Below, one piece after another: positions 6,715 to 15,448 of a stretch of 48,825 bases of DNA (the stretch's first letter is position 1; each line of letters opens with the position of its first letter). The notes beneath the pieces are model-generated. The model saw nothing but the letters and a program-made list of their open reading frames with translations. It was not told the origin of the DNA and searched no databases. This stretch comes from Glaciecola sp964418575 (GTDB lineage Bacteria; Pseudomonadota; Gammaproteobacteria; Enterobacterales; Alteromonadaceae), in the NCBI GenBank assembly GCA_964418575.1, contig CAYQMI010000013.1, positions 1-48,825 on the forward strand. Direction: 5' to 3'. A program made the translations under genes and the position numbers.

Positions 6715-9597
6715 TTATCGCTGACCCCATTGATTAACTTTGTGCAATAGCTCAACAGGATTAAATGGCTTACCTAAAAAGTCATTCATGCCGGCAGCTT
6801 TGCATTTTTCTTGGTCTTCACTGCTCACATAAGCGGTTAATGCAATAATGGGTATGTCACGATAGTGTTCACCTGCTTGCCCATCTCTTATAAGAGTTGA
6901 TGCAGTATAGCCATCCATCTCCGGCATTTGGCAATCCATTAAAATTAAATCGAATTTTATTTTTGCTGACTCTAATATTCTTAGTGCTTCAAGGCCATTG
7001 TTGGCTACGATGGTGCGAGCACCTTTTAAGTTTGCAAGCACAACTTCTTGATTAATTTCGTTGTCTTCTACGACCAACACCGCAGGCTTGTAACTGCCCA
7101 AAGCATTTCGCATAGTAAGTGCATCTGATGCGGATTTTTGCTCTCCTGCAATTTTCGCTCTTGCAGAAAAAACAAAGCTACTGCCGATACCAAGTTCACT
7201 TTGTACACTAATTTCCCCGCCCATCAAAGTGACAATTTGTTTGCATATCGCTAGGCCAAGTCCTGTCCCTCTATCAATGTCGCGATTCGATGAACGCGCT
7301 TGCATAAAGCGCTTAAAAACATGCTCAATCTGTTGATTATCAATGCCTTCACCGGTATCGATAAGCGAAAATTTCAATAAAACTTGCTCATTCTCGATTT
7401 GGCTCGCTTCGAGGCTGAGGGTGATTTTCCCTATTTTTGTAAATTTCAAAGCATTATTAAATAAGTTATCCAAGACCTGGCGCAGTCTGACTTTATCGAT
7501 GCTCAACCACAAAGATTCGTCGATATTATCAAGCAAAATAAATGCGAGCTGCTGTTGTTCGCATTGCAGAGTGTAAGCCTCTTTTAAATCGACAAGAAAC
7601 TTCTTTATGTCTATCGTTTCAGCTTTAAGGGTCAGCTCTCCTGATTCTGCTTTTGCATAAACAAGCACGTCGTTCACAATCGTCAGCAGATTGTTAGAGC
7701 TCAAACCTGCTAACTCAACATAGCGTTTTTGCTCTTTGTTGAGAGCAGTGCTAGTAAGGGCATTTAACATCCCGTTGATGCCATGCAAAGGAGTGCGCAA
7801 CTCATGATTCATACTTGCGAAAAATCTAGCCTGAGCAGCGGCGGTTCGCTCGGCTTCTCTTTTTGCTTCCTCCAAGTACTTGGCGCTTTTTTGTTCTACA
7901 GAAATATCGCGTATAACACCCACATAATATTTAACACTATTATCACTTTCAAAAACGGGGGTAAGGGATAGACGGTTTATAAAGGGGATTCCATCTTTTT
8001 TATAGTTAGTCAGCGTTAGCTCAATCGGTGAATGACTTGCTATTGCGTCATGTAACTTTTGCAAAAGCTCAGGCTCGCTTTCTTCACCTTTTAAAAAGGT
8101 ATAGCTTTTCCCAATGGCTTGTTCGGGAGAATATGCCGTGACATCAGTAAAAGCTTGGTTGATATATACTAATGGTTTAGTATCAATACTTACGTCAGCA
8201 ATGAAAATAGCGGCGCTAGAAACATCAACTGCTTTTTGCCTTAGGTTGGCTTTTGCCTCGAGCAACATTTTTTCAGTAACATCCTCCCCCGTTACTATGG
8301 TTCCACTTTTTTCTTGGTGACTATTAAACAGATTCACTGCTGTCCACGCGATTGTGTGATTACTGGCATTTCGTACATGAGTCGAAGTAAACGCAAATGC
8401 GTTTTGGTCGCTTAAACCGTATGTGGCTTGCGCAACGATTTTTTGTTGCTCTGCCTCTGATAAGAAAAATTGCTCGCTTGCAGTATTGGCAAGTACTTTT
8501 TGACCATTACTATCTGCCACTAACAACAGTTCGCGCAAAGAGTTAAGGACATTTGATATTTTTGTATTGCTTAATGAAAGAGACAGTACTTGTTCGAGTA
8601 AGTCATCGTATGAAGTTCTAATATCAGAAAGTTCGATAGGTTCATTAGCATGCTCTTCTTTTATGATTTCAACACTATTGCCTTGGCTTGTGTTTTTATC
8701 CATTTGCTCACGCAAAGACTGATGCAAAATTCTAAGTGTTTTGGCAGCTTGCTTAGCCGCATGCCTCACCCCAAATGCGCTGCCTAGTAATGTGCCAGCA
8801 ACTGCAACTATTAGGATTGGAATCAGCCAGACTAAATGCCTGTAAGCGAGTGAATATGGCTCTTGGCTTACAACCTGAAAGTCTCCCCATTTACTTTTAT
8901 GCACATAACCACTTAGGGTCTCGACGTCAGCTAATTGAGAAATATTGTTGTTTTTTGTTGTGGCAAATAACAAGTTATTTTCACTGTCAAAAATATACTT
9001 ATTAATGTCACTCTCTGGCCAAGATAAAAGTGAGTCGATTGAGGCCACATACAATGCTAATGCACCTTCTGACTGCTCCGACATAACGATTGGCTCAATA
9101 ATGGTTAAACCACTTGCATCTAAATAAATAAAACTCTTGCTTTGCTTCAATACCGTTTCTTGCCAACTTCCATCAGAAATATAGTCGGGAAGATTTTTCC
9201 AGTTGTTGCTAAGTATTGGCTCGCCTGAAAAATCGAATAATGCCGCAGATGCCTGCTGGTCTCTTACCAAGGTTAAACCTTGGAAAAACAGCGGAAGATA
9301 TTCATCTCTCATCTGATAGTCAATTAAACCATTTATTAATAAATCGTTTTTTGCCAGTCCGCTGATAGTGGTGTTTAAGTTTTGAATACTAATTTCAATT
9401 GAGTTTGTCAGCTTCTCAATGTCCAGCTGATGTTGCTGGCGAAGTTGATTTTGACCTGCGACAAAAAAGGTAGTCGCGATGATATATGTAAGCAACATCG
9501 TCGCCAGTAATACCTTAGGTATTACTTTGTTTTGGATTTGCGCGGTTAAAGTCTGGCGTTTCTGATCTTTCATGGCTTTAGACCCAAACCAAGTCAT
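6715..9597 (-). CDS. Membrane hybrid sensor histidine kinase with receiver domain
   Basis: The protein is about 960 residues. Domains in order: transmembrane helix 1 (about 27-47); a periplasmic region of about 200 residues that looks Cache-like (FDFSGEPILSNN, FIYLDASGLTIIEP); transmembrane helix 2 (about 254-276); two PAS domains (about 340-445 and 455-575); a HisKA domain with phospho-acceptor His598 in NHELRTP; a HATPase domain with N, G1 (DTGEGID) and G2 (GTGLGLAI) boxes; and a receiver domain with Asp888 in MDCQMPEMDGY. There is no C-terminal HPt, so a separate HPt partner is expected. It starts 5 bases after the binding-protein gene, so the two are probably translationally coupled. An ATG at 9573 is an alternative start. 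Confidence 0.92.
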   Translation of the reverse strand: MTWFGSKAMKDQKRQTLTAQIQNKVIPKVLLATMLLTYIIATTFFVAGQNQLRQQHQLDIEKLTNSIEISIQNLNTTISGLAKNDLLINGLIDYQMRDEYLPLFFQGLTLVRDQQASAALFDFSGEPILSNNWKNLPDYISDGSWQETVLKQSKSFIYLDASGLTIIEPIVMSEQSEGALALYVASIDSLLSWPESDINKYIFDSENNLLFATTKNNNISQLADVETLSGYVHKSKWGDFQVVSQEPYSLAYRHLVWLIPILIVAVAGTLLGSAFGVRHAAKQAAKTLRILHQSLREQMDKNTSQGNSVEIIKEEHANEPIELSDIRTSYDDLLEQVLSLSLSNTKISNVLNSLRELLLVADSNGQKVLANTASEQFFLSEAEQQKIVAQATYGLSDQNAFAFTSTHVRNASNHTIAWTAVNLFNSHQEKSGTIVTGEDVTEKMLLEAKANLRQKAVDVSSAAIFIADVSIDTKPLVYINQAFTDVTAYSPEQAIGKSYTFLKGEESEPELLQKLHDAIASHSPIELTLTNYKKDGIPFINRLSLTPVFESDNSVKYYVGVIRDISVEQKSAKYLEEAKREAERTAAAQARFFASMNHELRTPLHGINGMLNALTSTALNKEQKRYVELAGLSSNNLLTIVNDVLVYAKAESGELTLKAETIDIKKFLVDLKEAYTLQCEQQQLAFILLDNIDESLWLSIDKVRLRQVLDNLFNNALKFTKIGKITLSLEASQIENEQVLLKFSLIDTGEGIDNQQIEHVFKRFMQARSSNRDIDRGTGLGLAICKQIVTLMGGEISVQSELGIGSSFVFSARAKIAGEQKSASDALTMRNALGSYKPAVLVVEDNEINQEVVLANLKGARTIVANNGLEALRILESAKIKFDLILMDCQMPEMDGYTASTLIRDGQAGEHYRDIPIIALTAYVSSEDQEKCKAAGMNDFLGKPFNPVELLHKVNQWGQR

Positions 9598-9602
9598 GCA
9601 TA

Positions 9603-10880
9603 TTACTGAGCTTCATTTGCAGAGTAATTAGGATTTTGATTCGAGTGATTGACGTCAGCTAAGGGCACTAAATAACCTTTGTCGTTAAACTTACTCATGA
9701 AATAATCTTTAGCGAGCAGTGCGTCTTGATTCTCCCCGTTAAATGGTTGGATATAATCTTTGATTAAACCTTGGTGCTCATTTATGTTTCTAAGTGCTAC
9801 TTGCACCTTGGCACGCTCAATAGTGTTTGCTCTCTCAATTGCTTTTGCCAACAAATGCACAAGATCATAAGCTTGAGCAATACCAACCACTCCTTGAATG
9901 GAATACTCGTTTGCATGAGGGTCAAATGTATTGCGATAATCTCTTAGGATTCGCTGACGCAACTTATAATTTTTTGGCTGAGCAAAGCTGAAAGTTTGAA
10001 GCACCGATATATCTGCATTTCTCAAGGCTTCTAAACCCACAAGCTGAACAAATTTACCACCAGCAATTCCCCAGTGTGAAACAACCGGTATAGACGCGCC
10101 TATTTCATGAAGATGCCTTATTACCACCGCTCCCTCAGGCGCATTGCTGACTAGCAAAATAGCGTCTGGCTTATGGTCTGAAATAGCCTCGATTTCTTGG
10201 GTAAAATCAGCTTGTCGCCAGTTGATCCAAGCAACATGAACGATATCAATACCCTGTTCACTTGCCCTAGTTTTGATGGATTGCAAGTTAGCTCGCCCCC
10301 AGGCTGTGCGCTCTAAGACCAAGGCAATGCGCTGAGCATTAATTTTATAGGCTTGTTCGATGAGTACGGTACTTGCTTCAGCATCTCTAACAGACGCCCT
10401 AAACACGTAATTTGGAGAATAGTTATTATCAACAATATGCGTTCCTGCTGCCCACGCACCTAGATATATCAATTGATGCTCATGTATTGTGGGTAGTTCA
10501 GCTAGTGCCACAGGGGTGTGCACGCCACCAATTACTGCTACAAGTCCCTCTGTAGCCGCAAAGCTCTGCATATTCTTTATGCCACGAGCGGGGTTCCCTC
10601 TATGATCAAGGGCTAAAAGTCGAAGAGGGCGACCTAGTGCACCGCCTTTGCTGTTGATTTCGTCAATAGCGAGTAATGCGCCCCTCTTGATGGCAATACC
10701 GCCTTCTGCTGCTGCGGCACTTAAGTCAGCATCTAAACCGATAATAATCTCATCTTGCTGCGAGTAGGCTAACTTACTAATAGCCAGGGCAAAAAGTAGT
10801 ATGAGTGTTTTAAGAATAAGCATTGGATTGCGTATTCTCGCTATAAGATTCTTAAATCTGCTATTTGCTAAATGAATCAT
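9603..10880 (-). CDS. Periplasmic ligand-binding protein (Leu/Ile/Val-binding-like, Peripla_BP_6 type)
   Basis: A hydrophobic signal (MLILKTLILLFALAISKLAYS) leads into IIIGLDADLSAAAAEGG and then GGALGRPLRLLALDHRGNPARG. This is the type I periplasmic-binding fold of the branched-chain amino acid/urea-binding group. No permease or ATPase gene is adjacent. Instead the gene runs directly into a hybrid histidine kinase, which suggests a role as sensory ligand receptor rather than transport. The frame opens with a TTG at 10892; ATGs at 10880 and 10823 are the realistic starts. I give 10880, but the one just before the hydrophobic core (10823) is equally possible. The ligand cannot be told from sequence. 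Confidence 0.85.
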   Translation of the reverse strand: MIHLANSRFKNLIARIRNPMLILKTLILLFALAISKLAYSQQDEIIIGLDADLSAAAAEGGIAIKRGALLAIDEINSKGGALGRPLRLLALDHRGNPARGIKNMQSFAATEGLVAVIGGVHTPVALAELPTIHEHQLIYLGAWAAGTHIVDNNYSPNYVFRASVRDAEASTVLIEQAYKINAQRIALVLERTAWGRANLQSIKTRASEQGIDIVHVAWINWRQADFTQEIEAISDHKPDAILLVSNAPEGAVVIRHLHEIGASIPVVSHWGIAGGKFVQLVGLEALRNADISVLQTFSFAQPKNYKLRQRILRDYRNTFDPHANEYSIQGVVGIAQAYDLVHLLAKAIERANTIERAKVQVALRNINEHQGLIKDYIQPFNGENQDALLAKDYFMSKFNDKGYLVPLADVNHSNQNPNYSANEAQ

Positions 10881-11045
10881 TTGGGAAATCAATACTCAGT
10901 TAGAGCGAAGCTCGCTGCAATACTTTGCGAGTTCGCGCACGCTAGTTCACAGGTTAAAAGATGTAGGTAATCATTCTGTTCATTAAAGATGTATCGACTC
11001 GATAATAATAATCTTGAAGCCAGCGCTGCATTGTCATTTCTTGTT

Positions 11046-11075
11046 TTGCCATGTGATGTATTTGTCGCGTATAGT
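11046..11075 (+). promoter_or_regulatory. Putative sigma-70 promoter for the PH-domain gene
   Basis: TTGCCA (11046-11051), an 18-base spacer and TATAGT (11070-11075) match the -35 and -10 consensus at five of six positions each. Transcription would start near 11082, about 32 bases before the chosen ATG at 11114. Confidence 0.5.
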
Positions 11076-11113
11076 CTTTGAGTGAGAAGGTTTTGTTATG
11101 TAGGAAAATAAAA

Positions 11114-11662
11114 ATGCAAGAACGCGCAATTGAACAAGCTAACTTTAATCCAAAAGTGAAGCAGTACTGGACACTAGTAGTGGTGTTTGTTACTGCAGCA
11201 ACCATTTTAGGTATTGTTTTTACGCCACTTGTGGCGATTATTGCTTGGCTGGTATCGGGTAAAGTACTTAAAGCCTTATCGGCTAATTTATATGAGCGAA
11301 AGTTAGTGGTTAAACGAGGCATACTTTTTGTTGTAGAAAAGTCCATTCCCCTTGAAAAAATCACAGATATCGCGCTGAGCCAGGGACCTTTAATGCGCTT
11401 ATTTGGTTTACATAAATTGAGCTTTGAAACAGCTGGGCAGTCAGGTCAAGGCGCGCTAGTGTCATTAGTTGGCGTCATTGATGCTGAAAATTTTCGCGAG
11501 AGGATATTAAACCAAAAAGATGCACTGCGCTTAAAACAAGATAGTGCTTCAGTTAAAACCGAGCCATCTCATCGTAATGAAAACACAGATTTAGTTTCGC
11601 TTAATCAAAGCGTAAAGAACATTGAGAATATGTTGGCAGAATTATTGGCAAGGAGTAAATAA
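11114..11662 (+). CDS. PH domain-containing membrane protein (bacterial PH/YdbS-like)
   Basis: The protein is about 182 residues. It has two hydrophobic segments (TLVVVFVTAATILGIVF and LVAIIAWLVSG) followed by a bacterial PH domain (LYERKLVVKRGILFVVEKSIPLEKITDIALSQGPLMRLFGLHKLSFETAG), a pattern typical of the YdbS/YdbT family. The C-terminal tail has a predicted helix (LNQSVKNIENMLAELLARS). Function in this group is poorly known; membrane association is clear. The frame is open from 11078, but AGGA (11102-11105) and the putative promoter favour the ATG at 11114. It lies upstream of degS in the same direction. Confidence 0.82.
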   Translation: MQERAIEQANFNPKVKQYWTLVVVFVTAATILGIVFTPLVAIIAWLVSGKVLKALSANLYERKLVVKRGILFVVEKSIPLEKITDIALSQGPLMRLFGLHKLSFETAGQSGQGALVSLVGVIDAENFRERILNQKDALRLKQDSASVKTEPSHRNENTDLVSLNQSVKNIENMLAELLARSK

Positions 11663-11701
11663 GCAATGAGTAGAGATATTTTTGATATGTTTAGCGCTTC
11701 G

Positions 11702-11769
11702 TAAGTGGCTTTTATTGTCGTGGTCAATGACAACGGCGTCAGATTTGCTATGATCCTGACTGCCACTTA
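11702..11769 (+). repeat. Nested inverted repeats (three-way-junction shape) upstream of degS
   Basis: TAAGTGGC (11702-11709) is the exact reverse complement of GCCACTTA (11762-11769). Inside lie two smaller inverted repeats: TTGTC/GACAA (11715-11719 with 11729-11733) and GTCAG/CTGAC (11738-11742 with 11756-11760). In RNA this would fold as an 8-bp closing stem with two arms. It ends about 7 bases before the AGGA of degS. Chance formation of the short arms is possible. Confidence 0.4.
11746..11754 (+). promoter_or_regulatory. Possible extended -10 promoter for degS
   Basis: TGCTATGAT (11746-11754) fits the extended -10 pattern TGnTATAAT with one mismatch. No -35 box is evident. The transcript would start near 11761, giving a short leader to the degS ATG at 11785. 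It lies inside the inverted-repeat element, so only one of the two readings may be right. Confidence 0.35.
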
Positions 11770-11784
11770 ATATTTTAGGAATTT

Positions 11785-12870
11785 ATGACCTTATTTAGCC
11801 GAATACTTGTTGCTGTGCTCAAGCCCGTCATGCTGGGGGTAGTTGTTGCGACAATTCTACTAGTATTTTTTCCTGAATTTCGCCAAGGTGCGGGGCTAAA
11901 TATCGATCTTTTCAAGCAAAATAAAAATATTCCGGCGCGCGTTAGCTATTACGACGCCCTCGAACAAAGTGCCCCGGCAGTCGTCAATATATATAGTATT
12001 AGCCTAGAAAACAGCAACCGCATTTTCCGCAACCGTGCATATGAGCGAACCTCTTTAGGTTCAGGCGTCATAATGAGTGAGGATGGGTATTTAATGACCT
12101 GTTATCACGTTATACAAAACGCTGACAGCATTTATGTAGCCCTGCAAGACAGCCGTTTATTGCAAGCTCAACTAATTGGCTTTGATGAAATTACCGATTT
12201 GGCCGTGCTTCGCGTTTTTGCAGAAGACCTACATGTGATGCCGCAAATGGAAGAGCCAGATTTACGCGTGGGTGATGTTGTTATGGCAATTGGTAACCCT
12301 CTCGATCTTGGCCAAACCATAACATCAGGCATTGTTAGTCGCACAGGGCGCAATGGTTTTTCTAACTTCTTTGATTTTGTACAAACCGATGCGGTATTGA
12401 ATCAAGGTAACTCTGGCGGCGCATTGGTCGACAGCAATGGTTATTTGGTAGGTATCACTAACGCTAACTTTAAAACGCTAGACAACAGACGCCGTGTGAC
12501 AAGTGTAGATGGCGTTAACTTTGCCGTACCATACCCCCTCGCACGTCGCGTGATGGATGAAATCATCGTAAACGGCAAAGTCACTCGTGGACAGCTTGGT
12601 TTTTCTGGAAAAGAATTAGTTGGCAGTCAGGGCATTGTGGTTGACGCAGTACAGGCCGACAGCCCCGCGGAAATGGCAGGACTGAAAGTAAATGATGTTT
12701 TACTCTCAATCAATGGCGTAGAAGTAGAGAGCGCTGCAAAAACATTAGATATGATTGCAGAAACACCACCAGGCTCACAAATAACTTTAGTTGTGAGCCG
12801 CAATGAACAAACCATCGAAATGACGGTGATAGTTGGTGAGGTGGTACCGCAGATGATCGCTCGAGGCTAA
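11785..12870 (+). CDS. degS: Membrane-anchored site-1 serine protease DegS
   Basis: At 361 residues this is the DegS size class: an N-terminal anchor helix (about residues 13-29), a trypsin-like domain with His108 (CYHVIQN), Asp138 (TDLAVLRV) and Ser210 (QGNSGGAL), and a single PDZ domain (about 265-350). DegS senses misfolded outer-membrane proteins through its PDZ domain and makes the first cut in the anti-sigma factor RseA, releasing sigma-E. TTTTAGGAATTT precedes the ATG. In E. coli it directly follows degQ; here three genes and about 5 kb separate them. It is convergent with murA. Confidence 0.93.
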   Translation: MTLFSRILVAVLKPVMLGVVVATILLVFFPEFRQGAGLNIDLFKQNKNIPARVSYYDALEQSAPAVVNIYSISLENSNRIFRNRAYERTSLGSGVIMSEDGYLMTCYHVIQNADSIYVALQDSRLLQAQLIGFDEITDLAVLRVFAEDLHVMPQMEEPDLRVGDVVMAIGNPLDLGQTITSGIVSRTGRNGFSNFFDFVQTDAVLNQGNSGGALVDSNGYLVGITNANFKTLDNRRRVTSVDGVNFAVPYPLARRVMDEIIVNGKVTRGQLGFSGKELVGSQGIVVDAVQADSPAEMAGLKVNDVLLSINGVEVESAAKTLDMIAETPPGSQITLVVSRNEQTIEMTVIVGEVVPQMIARG

Positions 12871-12888
12871 GCAAAGTTTAGCGCTCTG

Positions 12889-14148
12889 TTAACTGACTCG
12901 CTCGATACTTGCGCCTAGTTTGCGTAACTTTTCTTCAATATTCTCGTAACCACGGTCTAAGTGATAGATACGATTAACCGTCGTTTGCCCTTCGGCAATG
13001 AGACCGGCAATGACTAAACTCGCAGACGCTCTTAAATCAGTTGCCATAACCTGAGCACCACGAAGTTCACAAGAGCCTGCTGTTAAAGCTCTATTACCTT
13101 CTAAATCGATATTCGCACCCATTCTTTGTAGCTCAGGCACATGCATAAATCGGTTTTCAAAAATTGTTTCAGTAATAACGCCGGTGCCCTGTGCTACAGC
13201 GTTTAAGGTGACAAACTGTGCCTGCATGTCAGTAGGGAACCCAGGATGAGGCATGGTTTTAAGTGATACCGCTTTGGCTTGCTTGCCATGCATATCTAAC
13301 TCTATCCAATCATCGCCCGTAGTGATTGTTGCGCCAGCTTGCTCTAACTTACTCAGCACTGCATCTAGGGTGTGAGGCGCTGCATTTTCGCATCTTATGC
13401 TGCCGCGAGATAAAGCCGCGGCGACCAAAAAGGTACCCGTTTCGATTCTATCTGGAAGTATGCTGTATTCGCAGCCCTGCAAAGATGCAACACCTGTAAT
13501 TTCTATTTTGTCAGTGCCGGCGCCACTGACTTTTCCACCCATTGCGTTGATACAATCGGCTAAATCCACTATTTCAGGCTCACGTGCAGCGTTCTCGATT
13601 ACGGTGACGCCATCAGCAAGCGCAGCTGCCATCATTAAATTTTCGGTTGCTCCAACGCTAACCATATCCATGAAGATACGAGCACCTTTCAAGCGACCAT
13701 TGACCGACGCACGAATGTAACCTTCCTCTACGTCAATCTTCGCGCCCATTTTTTCGAGGCCCATCAAATGTAAGTTCACTGGGCGGGCGCCAATTGCGCA
13801 TCCTCCAGGCAAAGACACATTGGCTCTACCATGTTTTGCTAAAAGCGGACCAAGCACCAGTATAGAAGCACGCATAGTTCTCACCAAATCATAAGAAGCG
13901 GTAACGCTATCTAATTTGCTCGCGTTTATCTCAACGGTATCGCTCGCGGTTTGATTGGTACTTGCGCCTAAATCTTTAAGCAGAAGCAAAGTCGTGTTGA
14001 TGTCTCTTAACTTGGGTACGTTGGTAAATGTACAAGCTGAGTCAGCTAACAAACTGGAAATAAGCACCGGAAGTGCTGCGTTTTTCGCGCCAGAAATGAC
14101 GACAGTGCCTTTTATAGGAGGGCTTTTTTTGATGACCAGTTTATCCAC
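12889..14148 (-). CDS. murA: UDP-N-acetylglucosamine 1-carboxyvinyltransferase MurA
   Basis: This is a 419-residue EPSP-synthase-fold enzyme that transfers enolpyruvate from PEP to UDP-GlcNAc, the first committed step of peptidoglycan synthesis in the cytoplasm. The N terminus has ISGAKNAALP. The catalytic cysteine is Cys117 in GGCAIGARPVN, so the enzyme is of the fosfomycin-sensitive cysteine type. DRIETGTFL and FPTDMQAQF are also present. Length is the same as E. coli MurA. It is the last gene of the minus-strand mla-ibaG-murA cluster. Confidence 0.97.
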   Translation of the reverse strand: MDKLVIKKSPPIKGTVVISGAKNAALPVLISSLLADSACTFTNVPKLRDINTTLLLLKDLGASTNQTASDTVEINASKLDSVTASYDLVRTMRASILVLGPLLAKHGRANVSLPGGCAIGARPVNLHLMGLEKMGAKIDVEEGYIRASVNGRLKGARIFMDMVSVGATENLMMAAALADGVTVIENAAREPEIVDLADCINAMGGKVSGAGTDKIEITGVASLQGCEYSILPDRIETGTFLVAAALSRGSIRCENAAPHTLDAVLSKLEQAGATITTGDDWIELDMHGKQAKAVSLKTMPHPGFPTDMQAQFVTLNAVAQGTGVITETIFENRFMHVPELQRMGANIDLEGNRALTAGSCELRGAQVMATDLRASASLVIAGLIAEGQTTVNRIYHLDRGYENIEEKLRKLGASIERVS

Positions 14149-14177
14149 GTCTAACCTATTATTATTTAATGAAGAGC

Positions 14178-14429
14178 TTATTGATTAAGGAGCTTTTCAC
14201 GCTTCCATTGCTCGCGCGAAAACGTTTTGATTGATAAAGCGTGAATAGTGCCATCTGCTATCACCTCAGACAAGGGTGAAGAGATCATTTGTTGACGTTT
14301 TACTCTCGACATTTCTTCAAATTTATCGTCTACCGCGATGATTTGAAAATGCGTACCTTCGCTTTTAACATAAACCTCATCTATGCCGGTGGCTTGTTTA
14401 ATCTGCGCTATGATTTCATCGTGTGTCAT
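14178..14429 (-). CDS. ibaG: BolA-family protein IbaG
   Basis: This 83-residue BolA-like protein has the core signature GTHFQIIAVDDKFEEMSRVKRQQMI and the C-terminal IHALSIKTFSREQW. BolA proteins pair with monothiol glutaredoxins and bind [2Fe-2S] clusters. IbaG is the version encoded between mlaB and murA, exactly as here. It starts 9 bases after the mlaB stop codon. Confidence 0.93.
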   Translation of the reverse strand: MTHDEIIAQIKQATGIDEVYVKSEGTHFQIIAVDDKFEEMSRVKRQQMISSPLSEVIADGTIHALSIKTFSREQWKREKLLNQ

Positions 14430-14438
14430 TGTTGTCCT

Positions 14439-14750
14439 TTAAGCGGTAATTAATTTGTCTGCATTGCTTAGCTTTGCTAAATCAATGAGTTTTTGCGGAA
14501 TATTGATAACAGAAACATCGGTATTTTCGCTACGCATGTCTCTGATGGCGTTCAATAACCAAGCAAGACCAGCAGTATCTGCTCTTGCAACCTTGCCCAA
14601 GTCTATTGTTGCATGTCGCGCTTTTTGCAGTTGCTGCTGAGCTTCTTTGCTTAGACTGTCCCAAAGGTTTTTTGACAGCGTCTCACGGTCTAGCTCACCT
14701 TCAATACCAAGCTTAATACCGGTGTCTTTGTTAGTAAGATTTATCCGCAC
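14439..14750 (-). CDS. mlaB: STAS-domain protein MlaB
   Basis: At 103 residues, this single STAS domain contains ATIDLGKVARADTAGLAWLL, the conserved strand-helix with the threonine typical of MlaB. MlaB is the cytoplasmic partner of the ATPase MlaF in the MlaFEDB complex. The start codon overlaps the end of mlaC, which indicates translational coupling. Confidence 0.92.
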   Translation of the reverse strand: MRINLTNKDTGIKLGIEGELDRETLSKNLWDSLSKEAQQQLQKARHATIDLGKVARADTAGLAWLLNAIRDMRSENTDVSVINIPQKLIDLAKLSNADKLITA

Positions 14751-15445
14751 TAATTGCTCGCCTGTGCATCTACGTTTTGGTTATTCAGCTTTATCGGCTG
14801 GTCAATACTGCTGCGCATTTGGGCAATCACTTCTTGGATGCCGTCTTTACGTAAAATAGACTCAAACTCGCTTTGCTTGCTTGATAATAAAGATATTCCC
14901 TCTGCTATCATGTCGTAAGCCTGCCATTCGTCGCCTTTGCGGTCTTTTCTCACTTTAAACGCGACTTTTATGTCTGGTCTTACATCATCAATAATAACTG
15001 CTCGGACGGTAACGTCACTACGATCTGAAAAATCGCGTACAGGGTCAAATTCAACGGTTTGATTATCATAATAACCCATTGCAACCGCATAACTGGTAAT
15101 CAAATACTGGCGAAACACGCTAATAAATTCGAGTAAGTCTTTTTTCTCAACACCGCGCGCATACTTTCCTAGCACTTTGTATGCTGAAAAACGATAATCG
15201 ATATAAGGCATGAGTTCTTCTTCCATGATGGTACGAAGTATCTCTGGGTCTTTTTGTATTTCCATTTGCTGCGCTTTCATGCGCTCAAAGGTTTTAGACG
15301 CCACCTCTTGCACCATTGCGTAAGGGTCAGTCTTATCCACCACAATCTCCGGCTCTTGAGAATAAGCCGCATTTGCAAAAGACGATAGCGCAAAAGTAAA
15401 CATAAACAATCGCACTGCTTTATTCATTTTATTATACATTTTCAT
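14750..15445 (-). CDS. mlaC: Periplasmic phospholipid-binding protein MlaC
   Basis: The protein is 231 residues with a signal peptide (MFTFALSSFANAAYSQ). The Tol-tolerance/Ttg2D fold is recognisable from ILRTIMEEELMPYIDYRFSAYKVLGKYAR and the AMGYYDNQTVEFDP region. MlaC shuttles phospholipids between the outer-membrane MlaA complex and MlaFEDB. It starts 3 bases after the mlaD stop. An in-frame ATG two codons downstream is an alternative start. Confidence 0.93.
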   Translation of the reverse strand: MKMYNKMNKAVRLFMFTFALSSFANAAYSQEPEIVVDKTDPYAMVQEVASKTFERMKAQQMEIQKDPEILRTIMEEELMPYIDYRFSAYKVLGKYARGVEKKDLLEFISVFRQYLITSYAVAMGYYDNQTVEFDPVRDFSDRSDVTVRAVIIDDVRPDIKVAFKVRKDRKGDEWQAYDMIAEGISLLSSKQSEFESILRKDGIQEVIAQMRSSIDQPIKLNNQNVDAQASN

Positions 15446-15448
15446 TTA

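Noticed and set aside
9603..10880. Binding protein as part of a branched-chain amino acid ABC importer
   Set aside because: No permease or ATPase genes are adjacent; the coupled gene is a histidine kinase. Uptake through distant components cannot be excluded, but the context does not support it.
10954..11364. 136-residue minus-strand frame overlapping the PH-domain gene start
   Set aside because: It lies antisense to a recognised domain and across its promoter; the predicted protein has no domain and atypical composition.
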